From: Aestuariibius violaceus
GTDB taxonomy: Bacteria > Pseudomonadota > Alphaproteobacteria > Rhodobacterales > Rhodobacteraceae
Assembly: GCF_040779325.2 (NCBI RefSeq)
Contig: NZ_JBFONT020000002.1
Coordinates: forward strand, 558,001 to 622,000
DNA: 64,000 nucleotides
Reading direction: 5' to 3'
Below the pieces are notes generated by a model. The model was not told the DNA's origin. It saw only the letters and a program-made list of their open reading frames with translations, and did not search any database. A program made the position numbers and the translations under genes. Positions 8,777-18,665 of this stretch are shown piece after piece. Position 1 is the first letter of the stretch. Every line of letters starts with the position of its first letter.

Positions 8777-11287
8777 TCAGTAAAGCCCGCCCGACGACAG
8801 CGTTCCGAAATTCGCCCGCGGCCCCACCGTTACCGACTGTCCGGTCGAGGTCGTCACCCGGCGGCCACCACCGCCCGCCTCTTCGAACAGCGGCACGTCG
8901 GAGGCCATCGTGAACCCACCATCGAAGGTGATCCCGAAGATCGGCTCCTCTCCCGCCCGGAAGCATTCCGACACGACATTGCCGCCCGACGCGCCGGGCG
9001 GCAGGCGCGATCCCGAGAAGCGGTCGATCTGGATGAAATCGCAGCCTTCCGGGATCGCAAACTTGCTGCCACCGTACTTGGCCACAGCAGCCTGCATGAA
9101 TTCATTGAAGACCGGCGCGCAAAGCCGCCCCCCCCCCGCGCCCTGTCCCATCGGCCGCGGGTTGTCGAAACCAATGTAGCACCCGGCGGCAATGTTGGAC
9201 GTGAAGCCCACGAACCACGCATCCTTCTCGTCGTTCGTCGTTCCTGTCTTGCCCGCCACCGGCACCGACAGGTTGACGGCCCGCGCCGCGGTTCCCCGCT
9301 GCACGACCCCCTCCAGCATGGAGGTCAGCTGATACGCGGTCACGGCATTCATCACCCGATCCCGGTTCGACACGATCGACGGGGCCTCGCCATAGGGCAG
9401 GCGCGGGTCCGAACAGTCTTCGCAGATCCGTCGGTCATGGCGATAGATCGTGGTGCCGTAGCGGTCCTGCACCCGGTCAACGAGCGTCGGTTCCACCCGC
9501 TCGCCGCCATTGGCGAACATCGCGTAGGCGGCGACCATCTTGAAAACCGTCGTTTCCTCCGAGCCGAGGGCGTTCGACAGATAGGCGTTCATGTTGTCGT
9601 AGACGCCGAACCGCTCTGCGTAATCGGCGACGACGCCCATGCCCACTTCCTGGGCCAGGCGGATCGTCATCAGATTCCGCGACCACTCGATCCCCGTCCG
9701 CAACGGTGTCGGGCCATAGTAGCGATTCGTCGCATTCTTCGGCCGCCAGACACCGCCGCCGGGGATCTCGACCTCGATCGGCGCGTCAACGACGATCGTC
9801 GCCGGCGTGTAACCGGAATCCAACGCCGCAGCATAGACGAAGGGCTTGAAGGCCGATCCGGGCTGCCGATCCGCCTGCGTCGCCCGGTTGAAAACCGAAT
9901 GCTGGTAGGAAAAGCCGCCCTGCATGGCCAGGACACGGCCGGTATGCACGTCCATCGCCATGAAGGCGCCCTGCACTTCCGGGATCTGGCGCAGCGACCA
10001 GCGGATGAACGCCCCGTCGTCATCCGTCGTCATCTTGCGCACATGAACGACGTCGCCCCGTTCGAAATTGTCGAAGAAGTTGCCGCGCATCCACTGAATG
10101 TCTTCCCGCGGCACCACGGGTGCTGGGTCGCCATCGCGCCAGTCTTCGATGCCGAGCGTCAGGCTCTGATCCGCGATCTCCAGCACGACGGCAGGATGCC
10201 ACTCCTGCTCAAGCACCACATCGCGGGGGACGTCGACATCGCCAAGCGCCTCCTGCCAGTTGGCCAGCTGCTCTTCCGGGATGACCTCCCCGGTGCCGCG
10301 CCATTCACCGGTCCCGCGATCATACTGCTCCAGCGCACGGCGGAGGGCCTTTTCGGCCTCGATCTGCATCTCGGGATCGATCGTCGCCCGGATCGACAGC
10401 CCGCCTGAGAAGAACTCGCTCTCGCCGAACGTGCCCGACAGCTGGCGCCGGATCTCGTCGGTGAAATAGCCCCGCGGCGGCAGCTCGGCCTTGAAGCTCG
10501 CGAAGTCGCCCGATTGCACCGTCCGCAAAGGTGCGACCGCAGCGGTCTCGAACTCCTCGCGGGTGATATAGCCGTTCTCCCACATCTCGCGCAGAACGAA
10601 GCGGCGGCGATCCATCGCCCGCTCCCGGTCACGGACCGGATGATAGTTCGACGGCGCCTTCGGCAGGATGGCCAGATAGGCCGCCTCTTCGAGGTTCAGC
10701 TGCGCCAGCGGCTTGTTGAAATAGCTCTGCGACGCGGCCGCGACCCCGTAGGAATTCGCGCCAAGGAAGATCTCGTTCAGGTAAAGCTCTAGGATCCGGT
10801 CCTTCGAGAGAGTCTCCTCGATCCGCGCCGCCAGGATGATCTCCTTGATCTTCCGCTCGACCGAGCGCGACCCGTCCAGAAGGAAGTTCTTCATCACCTG
10901 CTGGGTGATCGTCGAAGCGCCGCGGATATCCTCCCCACGGGACCGGACCGCATCGCGCACCGCCGCCGCGATCCCTTCGACGTCATAGCCGCCGTGCTCG
11001 TAGAAGCGCTTGTCCTCGGCCGATATGAAGGCCTGCTTCACAAGGTCCGGGATCTCCTCCGACGGCGCGAACAACCGCCGCTCGGTCGCAAACTCGTCGA
11101 TGATCCGCCCTTCGCCCGAATAGACCCGGCTGATCGTCTTCGGCGTGTAGGAGGCCAGCACGGATGTCGACGGCAGGTCGCGGCCATACATCCAGAAGAT
11201 TCCCCAAAGGCCCAGCGCGGCCATGATCAGGCCAAGCGTCACCATGGAGAACAGACCACCAAGGGCGGATAGGACAAAGCGGATCAC
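8777..11287 (-). CDS. mrcA: Penicillin-binding protein 1A (transglycosylase/transpeptidase)
   Basis: This is an 836-residue bifunctional peptidoglycan synthase of the inner membrane. A single anchor spans about residues 5-30. The GT51 glycosyltransferase domain (about 55-230) has the catalytic Glu in SAEDKRFYEHGG near residue 90. An OB-like insert follows. The transpeptidase domain has the SxxK motif PGSAFKPF (active Ser near 477), an SxN motif in SRNLMT, and KTGT in AGKTGTTNDEKDAWFVGF near 679. Lipid II is its substrate. It lies between a periplasmic amidase and prfB on the same strand. The length is normal and all catalytic motifs are intact. Confidence 0.97.
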   Translation of the reverse strand: MIRFVLSALGGLFSMVTLGLIMAALGLWGIFWMYGRDLPSTSVLASYTPKTISRVYSGEGRIIDEFATERRLFAPSEEIPDLVKQAFISAEDKRFYEHGGYDVEGIAAAVRDAVRSRGEDIRGASTITQQVMKNFLLDGSRSVERKIKEIILAARIEETLSKDRILELYLNEIFLGANSYGVAAASQSYFNKPLAQLNLEEAAYLAILPKAPSNYHPVRDRERAMDRRRFVLREMWENGYITREEFETAAVAPLRTVQSGDFASFKAELPPRGYFTDEIRRQLSGTFGESEFFSGGLSIRATIDPEMQIEAEKALRRALEQYDRGTGEWRGTGEVIPEEQLANWQEALGDVDVPRDVVLEQEWHPAVVLEIADQSLTLGIEDWRDGDPAPVVPREDIQWMRGNFFDNFERGDVVHVRKMTTDDDGAFIRWSLRQIPEVQGAFMAMDVHTGRVLAMQGGFSYQHSVFNRATQADRQPGSAFKPFVYAAALDSGYTPATIVVDAPIEVEIPGGGVWRPKNATNRYYGPTPLRTGIEWSRNLMTIRLAQEVGMGVVADYAERFGVYDNMNAYLSNALGSEETTVFKMVAAYAMFANGGERVEPTLVDRVQDRYGTTIYRHDRRICEDCSDPRLPYGEAPSIVSNRDRVMNAVTAYQLTSMLEGVVQRGTAARAVNLSVPVAGKTGTTNDEKDAWFVGFTSNIAAGCYIGFDNPRPMGQGAGGGRLCAPVFNEFMQAAVAKYGGSKFAIPEGCDFIQIDRFSGSRLPPGASGGNVVSECFRAGEEPIFGITFDGGFTMASDVPLFEEAGGGGRRVTTSTGQSVTVGPRANFGTLSSGGLY

Positions 11288-11390
11288 GGGCGGGGTATCC
11301 TCAAGCTCGTGGAATACATCGGTCTATATGTGGTTTCCCGGGACCGGTCAAAATAACAAGATGTGAAAGCCAGCCGGTTGTTGCCGCATC

Positions 11391-12158
11391 TCATCGCCGC
11401 ATTCCCTCCCGGAATGACGCATCCTCCTCGACCCACCGCGCAACGCCCGATGCGATCGCGCGGGCAACAGCCGCCCGGCCCTCGGCGGTCTGCAGACGCG
11501 CCCGGTCCTCGGGATCCGACAGGAACCCCGCCTCGATCAGGACCGACGGCATATCGGCGGCCCGCAGAACCGCCAGCGATCCATGCCGCAGCGGGCGGCG
11601 GTTCATCGGCACCCCCTCCGTCTCCATCGCCGCGGTGATCGCCCGGGCCAGCGCCGCACTGCGCGGCGCGGTATCCTGTCGCACCAGATCCATCAACGCG
11701 ATCGCCACGCCGTCATCCTTGCCCGACAGGTCCACGCCCAAGATCAGATCGTCGGGCCCGTGCCGCATCGGCATCAGCCGCGAGGCCGGCGCCAGCGCCT
11801 CATCCGACAATGTATATAGGCTCGCTCCCCGCGCGCCGCCCTCCTCCAAAGCGTCCGCATGCAGCGACAGAAGTGCGCCGGCCCCCGCGGCCCGCGCCCG
11901 GCTGATCCTCGCCTGCAAGCCCAGAAAGCTGTCATCCTCCCGGATCAGAACCGCCCGCACCTGCCCCTGCGCCGCAATCTCCTCGGCCACCTGCCGGGCC
12001 AAAAGCAGCATCAGATCCGCCTCGTGCAGATCTCCTGTAACCGCGCCCGGATCGCGCCCGCCATGTCCCGGATCGATCGCAATCACAGGCCGTTTATCGG
12101 CTGCCGTGACAGCCCCCGCCAACAGGATCAGAAAAGGGATCAGAAAAGCCCGCATCAC
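11391..12158 (-). CDS. N-acetylmuramoyl-L-alanine amidase (Amidase_3)
   Basis: This is a 255-residue secreted amidase. A signal peptide (about 1-19, ending VTAA) is followed directly by the amidase_3 domain. The zinc-site residues are visible in IDPGHGGRDPGA (His), DLHEADLML (Glu), LSLHADA (His) and the catalytic Glu in SVLIEAGFLSD. It cleaves the bond between MurNAc and the stem peptide during septum splitting. It lacks the AMIN localisation domain found in AmiC, so a single-domain periplasmic enzyme is expected. It is upstream of PBP1A by about 100 nt on the same strand, placing a hydrolase and a synthase in one transcription unit. Confidence 0.92.
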   Translation of the reverse strand: MMRAFLIPFLILLAGAVTAADKRPVIAIDPGHGGRDPGAVTGDLHEADLMLLLARQVAEEIAAQGQVRAVLIREDDSFLGLQARISRARAAGAGALLSLHADALEEGGARGASLYTLSDEALAPASRLMPMRHGPDDLILGVDLSGKDDGVAIALMDLVRQDTAPRSAALARAITAAMETEGVPMNRRPLRHGSLAVLRAADMPSVLIEAGFLSDPEDRARLQTAEGRAAVARAIASGVARWVEEDASFREGMRR

Positions 12159-12230
12159 ATCGCCTCTGGTGAGCGCTCTCTCCGGACCGCTTCCAGATCA
12201 CTCTGCCAGATCCCGAGCAATCATGCAAAG

Positions 12231-12268
12231 CCCCTTCATCTGGCCGCAAATACTCCCGCCGGAGGCAT
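12231..12268 (-). repeat. Intergenic repeat, GCCTCCGGCGGG–TATTT–GGCCAGATGAAG family (copy 1)
   Basis: Read on the minus strand it is GCCTCCGGCGGGAG, then TATTTGC, then GGCCAGATGAAG. Two related copies lie at 57724-57752 (plus) and 57845-57877 (minus). It sits between the amidase and aminotransferase genes, outside any coding region. The 195-nt gap between those genes holds nothing else that could be recognised. Confidence 0.6.
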
Positions 12269-12353
12269 CGGGCGGCCCGGCCAGAACCGCCCCGCCGGGC
12301 AACGCACGACCGTCAGAAGCTGGCGTATAAAGAATGAAACGCGCCGCAGGCGC

Positions 12354-13511
12354 TCAATCCGGCAACACCTGCCGCGCGGACAGAAACGCCGCCACCCGCG
12401 CGGCCCCCTCCGCGATCTCCGCCTCCGCCCCCGCATAGGAGAACCGCAGATACCGATGCCCGCGTCCTGGATCGAAATCCAGACCCGGCGTCGCCGCAAC
12501 CCCCGCCGCGTCCAGAAGCTCCCGGCTGAAGGCCAGGCTGTCCTCCGTCCACCGGCTTACATCCGCATAGAGGTAGAACGCCCCGTCCGGCGGTGCGATC
12601 CGGTCCACCCCCGCCCCCTCCAGGGCCGCCCGCAACACATCCCGGTTCTTCAGATAAACCGCCCGGTTCGCCTCCAGCTCCTCCCCACACTCCAGCGCCG
12701 CCAAAGCCGCCACCTGGCTCGCATGGGGCGCGCAGATGAACAGGTTCTGTGCCAGTCGCTCGACACTCCGCACATGCGCCTCCGGCACCACCATCCACCC
12801 GACCCGCCAGCCCGTCATCGAAAAATACTTCGAGAACGAGTTGATCACATAGACCTCGTCCGTCAATTCCAGCGCGCTCACCGCCCGCGCCCCATGGTGC
12901 AGGCCATGATAGATCTCGTCCGAAATCAGCGCCGTCCCTGTCTCCGCACAGGCTCCCACCAGATCCGCAAAAACCGCCCTTGGCAGGATCGTTCCCGTCG
13001 GATTGGCAGGCGAGGCCACAATCAGCCCGTCCAGCCCCGCCTCCCGCACCTGCCCGGGCGTCGGCTGGAAGCGGTCGGCAAGCCGCGTTTCCATCCCCAC
13101 CGCCTCCAGCGACATCGCCTTCAGGATCTGCCGGTAGGACGGATAACACGGCATCCCCAGCCCGACCCGCTCGCCTGCATCGAAAAGCGCCGAAAACGCC
13201 AGGATGAACGCGCCCGAGGCGCCGGACGTCACGATCACCCGCGCCGGATCCAGGTCCACCCCGTACCACTCACGGTAAAGCCCCGCGATCCGCGCCCGCA
13301 GCTCCGGCAGCCCCAGCCCCACCGTATAGCCCAGCGGCCCCGCCTCCAGCGCCGCCGCCAGGGCAGCCCGCGCCCCGGCGGGCGCCCCGGTCCCCGGCTG
13401 GCCCACTTCCATGTGGATCACATGCCGCCCCGCCGCCTCGGCCCGGCGCGCCGCCTCCATCACATCCATCACGATGAAGGCATCCACCTCGGACCGTCTT
13501 GAGTTCCGCAT
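12354..13511 (-). CDS. Pyridoxal-phosphate aminotransferase, class I/II
   Basis: This is a 385-residue fold-type I aminotransferase. It shows VTSGASGAF (phosphate-binding loop), SPANPTGT (substrate carboxylate/PLP Asn), DEIYHGL (Asp to the pyridine N), and SFSKYFSMTGWRVGW, which carries the Schiff-base lysine at residue 228. The family converts amino acids to 2-oxo acids. The substrate cannot be assigned, though the sequence resembles aspartate/aromatic-type enzymes of subgroup Iγ. The ATG at 13511 follows GGGGAGAG and was preferred to an upstream in-frame start. It is divergent from the M48 protease gene. Confidence 0.9.
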   Translation of the reverse strand: MRNSRRSEVDAFIVMDVMEAARRAEAAGRHVIHMEVGQPGTGAPAGARAALAAALEAGPLGYTVGLGLPELRARIAGLYREWYGVDLDPARVIVTSGASGAFILAFSALFDAGERVGLGMPCYPSYRQILKAMSLEAVGMETRLADRFQPTPGQVREAGLDGLIVASPANPTGTILPRAVFADLVGACAETGTALISDEIYHGLHHGARAVSALELTDEVYVINSFSKYFSMTGWRVGWMVVPEAHVRSVERLAQNLFICAPHASQVAALAALECGEELEANRAVYLKNRDVLRAALEGAGVDRIAPPDGAFYLYADVSRWTEDSLAFSRELLDAAGVAATPGLDFDPGRGHRYLRFSYAGAEAEIAEGAARVAAFLSARQVLPD

Positions 13512-13608
13512 GCTCTCTCCCCTATCGTCGCGCGCGTAGGGGCTTGTTCCAAGCGACCGGCCCGCCGTCAATCGCCAGCGCCCCGCTCAAGGGGCCATCC
13601 GGAGGGCC

Positions 13609-14925
13609 ATGCTCAAGATCACACGCCTTCTCGGCCTTGCCCTCATCGCGCTTGTGCTCACGCTCAGCCAGGCGCGCGCCCTCACACTCCTGCGCGATGC
13701 GGAAATCGAATATTCCCTGCGCCAGATCTCCCAGCCGATCCTGCAGGCCGCGGGCCTAAGCGTCAGCCAGACCCGGATCATCATCATCGGCGACAGCTCG
13801 CTCAACGCCTTCGTCACCGATGGCCAGACGATCTTCATCCATTCCGGCCTGATCGAGAAGCTCGAAACCGCGGCCCAGCTTCAGGCGGTCATCGCCCACG
13901 AGGCCGCCCATATCGCCAATGGCCATATCGCGCGGCGGATGCAGAACTTCCGCTCCTCCAGCCGGGCCGCCCGGATCGGCATGGCGCTGGCGACGGCCGC
14001 GGCCATCGGCGGCCAGGGTGAGGCCGCGCTCGCCATCGGCAGCGGCTCTGCCGAAGCCGCCCGCCGCTCCTTCTTCGCCCATACACGGGCCGAGGAAGCC
14101 TCGGCCGACCAATCGGGCGTCCGTTACATGGTCCGCGCCGGCGTCGATCCGCAGGCCGCCGTCGAGGTCCTCAACATCTTCCGCGGGCAAGAGGCGCTGT
14201 CGGTCGGCCGCCAGGACCCCTATGCCAGCACCCACCCGCTGACCCGCGACCGCCTGCGCGCCATGGAAGGCTTCGCGGCCTCGACGCCGCGCCTTCCGCC
14301 GAACCAGACCGCCGAATACTGGTTCGCCCGCGCCAAGGGGAAGCTTTCGGCCTTCACCCGCGCGCCCTCCTGGACGCTGCGGCGCGCCCGCGGCGACAAC
14401 AGCCAGATCGGCGTCATGCGCCGGGCCGTGGCCGAACATCGCAAGCCGAACCCCCGCCGCGCCTTTGCGCTGGCCGATCAACTCGTCGCCATGGCGCCCA
14501 GCGATCCCTTCGCCCACGAACTCCGCGGCCAGATCTTCCTGGAAAACCGCCAGTTCGACGCCGCCGTGGGCGCCTATGGTCAGGCCGTCCGGCTCGCCCC
14601 CGAAACCGCCCTCATCATCGGTGGCTATGGCCGCGCCCTGCTGGCTGCGGGACGCCCGGGCGAGGCGCTGCCAGCCCTCGAACGCGCCCGCGCCCGCGAT
14701 GGGGAAGACCCCCGGATCCTGCGCGACCTCGCCGTGGCCTACGCCCAGAACGGCAATAACGGCATGGCCTCGCTCACCACCGCCGAACGTTACGCGCTTT
14801 TCGGGCGCCTGAACGACGCTGCAATCCACGCCGAACGGGCCCGCGGCCTTCTGCCGCGCGGCTCTGCCTCTTGGCGCCGGGCCGAAGATCTGGTCAGTGC
14901 GGCCTCACGCAACCGCGGCAACTGA
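13609..14925 (+). CDS. M48 family metalloprotease with TPR-like C-terminus (BepA-type)
   Basis: This is a 438-residue periplasmic protein with a signal peptide (about 1-25, ending ARA). The M48 domain (about 40-240) has the zinc motif HEAAH in AVIAHEAAHIANGH and the third ligand in RAEEASADQSG. The second half (about 280-435) is α-helical with TPR-like units, for example AVGAYGQAVRLAPETALIIGG. This is the architecture of BepA/YfgC and LoiP relatives, which assist or degrade misassembled outer-membrane proteins such as LptD. The lptD and surA genes are in this window but 40 kb away. A DsbA-like gene follows 15 nt downstream, so shared envelope quality control is plausible. Confidence 0.92.
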   Translation: MLKITRLLGLALIALVLTLSQARALTLLRDAEIEYSLRQISQPILQAAGLSVSQTRIIIIGDSSLNAFVTDGQTIFIHSGLIEKLETAAQLQAVIAHEAAHIANGHIARRMQNFRSSSRAARIGMALATAAAIGGQGEAALAIGSGSAEAARRSFFAHTRAEEASADQSGVRYMVRAGVDPQAAVEVLNIFRGQEALSVGRQDPYASTHPLTRDRLRAMEGFAASTPRLPPNQTAEYWFARAKGKLSAFTRAPSWTLRRARGDNSQIGVMRRAVAEHRKPNPRRAFALADQLVAMAPSDPFAHELRGQIFLENRQFDAAVGAYGQAVRLAPETALIIGGYGRALLAAGRPGEALPALERARARDGEDPRILRDLAVAYAQNGNNGMASLTTAERYALFGRLNDAAIHAERARGLLPRGSASWRRAEDLVSAASRNRGN

Positions 14926-14940
14926 ACGAAAGGACAGGAC

Positions 14941-15681
14941 ATGCGAAAACTGGCCCTGCTGCTATGCCTTGCCGCGGCCCCCGCCGCGGCCCTCGACCTG
15001 AACGCCCTCACCGACGATGAGCGGGCAGCATTCAACGCCCAGATTCGCGCCTACCTGCTTGAGAACCCCGAAATCCTGGTCGAGGCGATGGACGTCCTCG
15101 AAGACCGGCAAGCCGCCGAACAGGCCACCCGCGATGCCGAGGCGATCGCGGCCAATGCCGACGCGCTTTTCGAGGATCCGAATTCCTGGCGGGGCGGCGC
15201 CGAAGACGGCGACATCACCGTTGTCGAATTCCTCGATTACCGCTGCGGCTTCTGCAAGCGCGCCCACCCCGAGGTCGCGGCGCTCCTCGAGGCCGATCCC
15301 AACGTGACGCTCGTCGTCAAGGAATACCCGATCCTGGGCGAGGCCTCCCTTCTCGCCTCGCGCTTTGCCATCGCCACCCTGCAGGTCGCGGGTGACGACA
15401 GCTACAAGCTGGTCTCGGACGCGCTGATGGGCATCAACGGCGACATCACCGAACAGACGCTGACCCGCCTCGCCAACACGCTCGGCCTCGACACCGACGC
15501 GATCCTGGAGCGGATGGACAGCGACGCCGTGACCGAGGTCATCGCGGCGAACCACCAACTGGCCCAACGCATGGGCATCTCCGGCACGCCCAGCTTCATC
15601 ATGGGCGACCAGCTCCTCCGCGGCTACGCCCCGCTCGCCCGGATGCAGGCGATCGTCGAGGAGGAACGGTCGGAAGGATGA
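14941..15681 (+). CDS. DsbA-family thiol-disulfide oxidoreductase
   Basis: This is a 246-residue periplasmic protein with a signal peptide (about 1-19) and an N-terminal helical extension (about 20-75, rich in Glu and Ala). The thioredoxin-fold DsbA domain contains the active-site motif CGFC in LDYRCGFCKRAHPE and the cis-Pro loop GISGTPSFIMGD. The N-terminal helical extension plus CxxC resembles ScsC/Com1-type proteins, which may trimerise through that segment. The redox partner is not visible here. The stop overlaps the next start by 4 bp. Confidence 0.92.
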   Translation: MRKLALLLCLAAAPAAALDLNALTDDERAAFNAQIRAYLLENPEILVEAMDVLEDRQAAEQATRDAEAIAANADALFEDPNSWRGGAEDGDITVVEFLDYRCGFCKRAHPEVAALLEADPNVTLVVKEYPILGEASLLASRFAIATLQVAGDDSYKLVSDALMGINGDITEQTLTRLANTLGLDTDAILERMDSDAVTEVIAANHQLAQRMGISGTPSFIMGDQLLRGYAPLARMQAIVEEERSEG

Positions 15682-16148
15682 ACCGGGCAAAGGTGGTCGA
15701 AGTCTCGACCCACCTCGCCGCCACCCCCGACCGCGTGTGGGACGAGGTCCGCCGCCCCGCTCTTCTTCTTCACATCGCAGCGCCCCTGGTGCGCTTCGAA
15801 CCGGTCGATCCGCCCACCCTGCCCGAGCAGTATGCCGAAGGCGACTACCGCATGGCCATGCGTCTCTACGGGGTCGTCCCCCTCGGCGAACAGGTCATCT
15901 CGATCAGCTACCCAGAGCCGCAGAACGGCACCCGCTTCATCCGCGACAACGGCTACAGCGACACGATCCACCGCTGGGATCACCTGATCTCCATCGCACC
16001 CGAAGGCACCGGCACCCGCTACGCCGACCGGATCGAAATCGACGCCGGCTGGCGCACACCCGCCCTCGTGGCCTTCGCCCACCTCTTCTACCGGCACCGC
16101 CAAAAGCGTTGGCGGCAGCTCATCGCCCGCGATTTCGCCTATAGCTGA
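15678..16148 (+). CDS. SRPBCC (START/polyketide cyclase-like) family protein
   Basis: This is a 156-residue soluble protein. The N-terminus, VEVSTHLAATPDRVWDEV, is the first β-strand and helix of the SRPBCC helix-grip fold. The C-terminus is a basic helix, YRHRQKRWRQLI. The fold forms a hydrophobic ligand cavity, but no ligand can be named. Translation is coupled to the DsbA-like gene (ATGA overlap). It converges on ispG with no gap. Confidence 0.75.
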   Translation: MNRAKVVEVSTHLAATPDRVWDEVRRPALLLHIAAPLVRFEPVDPPTLPEQYAEGDYRMAMRLYGVVPLGEQVISISYPEPQNGTRFIRDNGYSDTIHRWDHLISIAPEGTGTRYADRIEIDAGWRTPALVAFAHLFYRHRQKRWRQLIARDFAYS

Positions 16149-17282
16149 CTACTCGGCCGCCTTGTCGCTCGCCGCCGTCTCGGCCTCGATCTGCGCGGCC
16201 TTCTTCTCGACCTCTTCGACGATGTGCTCCACCATCTGCTCGTTCGACATCTTGTGGCTCGCCTTGCCCGCAAGATAAACCATGCCGGACCCGGCCCCAC
16301 CGCCGGTAAAGCCCACATCCGTCATCAGGGCCTCCCCCGGCCCGTTCACCACGCAGCCGATGATCGACAGGCTCATCGGTGTCTTGATGTGCTCCAGCCG
16401 CTTTTCCAGCACCTCGACCGTCTTGATCACGTCGAAGCCCTGCCGCGCGCAGGACGGGCACGAGATGATGTTCACCCCGCGATGCCGCAGCCCCAGCGCC
16501 TTCAGGATCTCGAACCCGACCTTCACCTCCTCGACCGGATCGGCCGACAGCGACACGCGGATCGTGTCCCCGATCCCCATCCACAGGAGATTGCCCAGCC
16601 CGATCGCCGACTTGATCGTCCCCGACATCAGCCCGCCCGCCTCGGTGATGCCCAGATGGATCGGCGCATCCGTGGCCTCCGCGATCCCCTGATAGGCCGC
16701 CGCGGCCAGGAACACGTCCGACGCCTTCACGCTGATCTTGAACTCGTGGAAATCGTTGTCCTGCAGGATCTTGATGTGATCCAGCCCGCTTTCCACCATC
16801 GCCTCCGGGCACGGCTCGCCGTACTTTTCCAGCAGATGCTTCTCCAGCGATCCGGCATTCACCCCGATCCGCATCGAACAGCCGTGATCGCGCGCCGCCT
16901 GGATCACCTCGCGCACCCGCTCCGGGCTGCCGATATTGCCCGGGTTGATCCGCAGGCAGGCCGCCCCCGCCTCCGCCGCCTCGATCCCGCGGCGATAATG
17001 GAAATGAATGTCCGCCACGATGGGCACCGGGCTTTCCCGCGTGATCTCCTTCAGCGCCTTGGCGCTGTCCTCGTCCGGCACCGAGACGCGTACGATATCC
17101 GCCCCCGCCTCCGCCGCCGCAACCACCTGCGCGATCGTCCCGGGCACGTCCGTCGTGACCGTGTTCGTCATCGTCTGGACCGAAATCGGGGCATCTCCGC
17201 CCACCGGAACGCTGCCGACCATGATCTGGCGGCTCTCGCGACGATAGATGTTCCGCCAGGGGCGAACGGAATTGAGCGACAT
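16149..17282 (-). CDS. ispG: 4-hydroxy-3-methylbut-2-en-1-yl diphosphate synthase (flavodoxin/ferredoxin)
   Basis: This 377-residue enzyme catalyses the penultimate step of the MEP isoprenoid pathway, converting MEcPP to HMBPP with an iron-sulfur cluster. The cluster ligands are visible: Cys275 and Cys278 in SCPSCARQG and Cys310 in IIGCVVNGPGEA. The N-terminal TIM-barrel part includes VADIHFHYRRG and INPGNIGS. The ATG at 17282 (product MSLNSVRPWRNI) has AAAGG 8 nt upstream and matches family starts. It lies immediately downstream of the RodZ-like gene, a gene order conserved in many proteobacteria. Confidence 0.97.
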   Translation of the reverse strand: MSLNSVRPWRNIYRRESRQIMVGSVPVGGDAPISVQTMTNTVTTDVPGTIAQVVAAAEAGADIVRVSVPDEDSAKALKEITRESPVPIVADIHFHYRRGIEAAEAGAACLRINPGNIGSPERVREVIQAARDHGCSMRIGVNAGSLEKHLLEKYGEPCPEAMVESGLDHIKILQDNDFHEFKISVKASDVFLAAAAYQGIAEATDAPIHLGITEAGGLMSGTIKSAIGLGNLLWMGIGDTIRVSLSADPVEEVKVGFEILKALGLRHRGVNIISCPSCARQGFDVIKTVEVLEKRLEHIKTPMSLSIIGCVVNGPGEALMTDVGFTGGGAGSGMVYLAGKASHKMSNEQMVEHIVEEVEKKAAQIEAETAASDKAAE

Positions 17283-17363
17283 CAGGCGCGCCTTTCGAAG
17301 CGGTTCCAGAGCTGTCCTAGAGATAGAGCGGCAAGGCGGAACCCGCAACGCTTGCCCTTGGCG

Positions 17364-18665
17364 TCACTCGGCCGCGGGCGCCTCGACGGCAGCGCCAAGG
17401 TTCAGCGCAACAAGGAATTCGCGCAGCTCCGCATCGGCTTCGAGATCGGCAATCTGATACCCGTCGCGAATGGCCTCGGGCGACAGGGCAAGGTTGCTCA
17501 CGACCTCGCCCGTGCCACCGACCGGCCCGAAGGCCTCGCCGCCCACGATCAGATAGGTCGCCCCGCCATTGCCCGTCCGCAGAACCGGCGCGCGCTCCAG
17601 GATCGGCACGACATAGCTCTGCCCGCGCTGCAGGGTCTGCTCGTTCAGCGTCGTGCCATCCGCCGCCCGCACCCGCATCCAGGCAGGACCCGCTGCAACG
17701 ACGATGACATTCGGGATCGGATCCTCCGTCACCTGCGCAACAGACCGGGGCGCCTCGTCCTGGGCCACGTCGGGCACCGCATCGACCGGCAAGGGCATCG
17801 GCCCGACAAACCCGCCCGGATCGGCGCGGGCGATGTCGTCAAACGCCGGGGCCGGCTCCGGCACGAACGTCCCTATCGACCGGGGGTCCAGCGTGGCGAT
17901 CGGCCCGTCCCGCGGGATCAGCCGCGGCACATCCAGCGCCTCCGGCCGGTAAAGCCGGTCCAGCGCCTCGGCCGAGGGGGCCTCGGGGATCGACGCGATC
18001 ACCTCTTCCTCCACAACCGGCGCACCGCCGCCCGCCAGCGGATCGATATCGGCAACGACCGTGGGCGGCTGCTCCACAGGCGCCAGCTGCACCCGCTGCA
18101 CCTCCTGCAGGACCGTCCAGCCGCCATAGCCCAGCCCGCCGATCAGCGCGAGCAGCACAAGAACCGATCCGACAGCCCCCGGCTCAACGCCGGAGAACAT
18201 CCGCTCGCCCATCGGCTGATACGGCATCTTCGACGCGGCAAAGGGATCGGCGCTGCCGCCGGTCGCCGCAGGCGCCAGCACATCCTCCCGCCCCGACCGC
18301 AAGGTCGACGCGGCACTCGACATGCCGTGCGCCGTCGTGAACCCGCTTTCATCACAGAAGGTCTGGAACGCCCATTCCGGGTCCATCCCCAGATAGCGCG
18401 CATAGGACCGCACATAGCCCGCGATGAAGCCGGGCGTATCGAAGGCCGACGGATCCGCATTCTCGATGGCAGCGATATAGGCGGCGTTGATCCGAAGCTC
18501 TCTCTGCACGTCAAGCAGCGACTTGCCCAGCGTGGCCCGTTCGCCCCGCATCATGTCGCCCAGGCGCAGCTCGAAATCGTCGAATCCCTTCACCCCGACA
18601 TCCGGCATATCCGGAGCCGCAGGCTCGATCTGTTCGATATCACGCTTGTTGCCGCGCCTGATCAT
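17364..18665 (-). CDS. RodZ-like helix-turn-helix membrane protein (DUF4115)
   Basis: This is a 433-residue protein with a cytoplasmic HTH_25/Xre-type domain (about 30-105, GDMMRGERATLGKSLLDV and RINAAYIAAIENADPSAF). A linker is followed by one transmembrane helix (about 165-190, SVLVLLALIGGLGYGGW). A Pro/Asp-rich periplasmic linker ends in a C-terminal DUF4115 β-domain (about 325-400, PAWMRVRAADGTTLNEQTL). RodZ links MreB filaments to the elongasome and controls rod shape. It forms an apparent operon with ispG, 81 nt downstream. Confidence 0.88.
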   Translation of the reverse strand: MIRRGNKRDIEQIEPAAPDMPDVGVKGFDDFELRLGDMMRGERATLGKSLLDVQRELRINAAYIAAIENADPSAFDTPGFIAGYVRSYARYLGMDPEWAFQTFCDESGFTTAHGMSSAASTLRSGREDVLAPAATGGSADPFAASKMPYQPMGERMFSGVEPGAVGSVLVLLALIGGLGYGGWTVLQEVQRVQLAPVEQPPTVVADIDPLAGGGAPVVEEEVIASIPEAPSAEALDRLYRPEALDVPRLIPRDGPIATLDPRSIGTFVPEPAPAFDDIARADPGGFVGPMPLPVDAVPDVAQDEAPRSVAQVTEDPIPNVIVVAAGPAWMRVRAADGTTLNEQTLQRGQSYVVPILERAPVLRTGNGGATYLIVGGEAFGPVGGTGEVVSNLALSPEAIRDGYQIADLEADAELREFLVALNLGAAVEAPAAE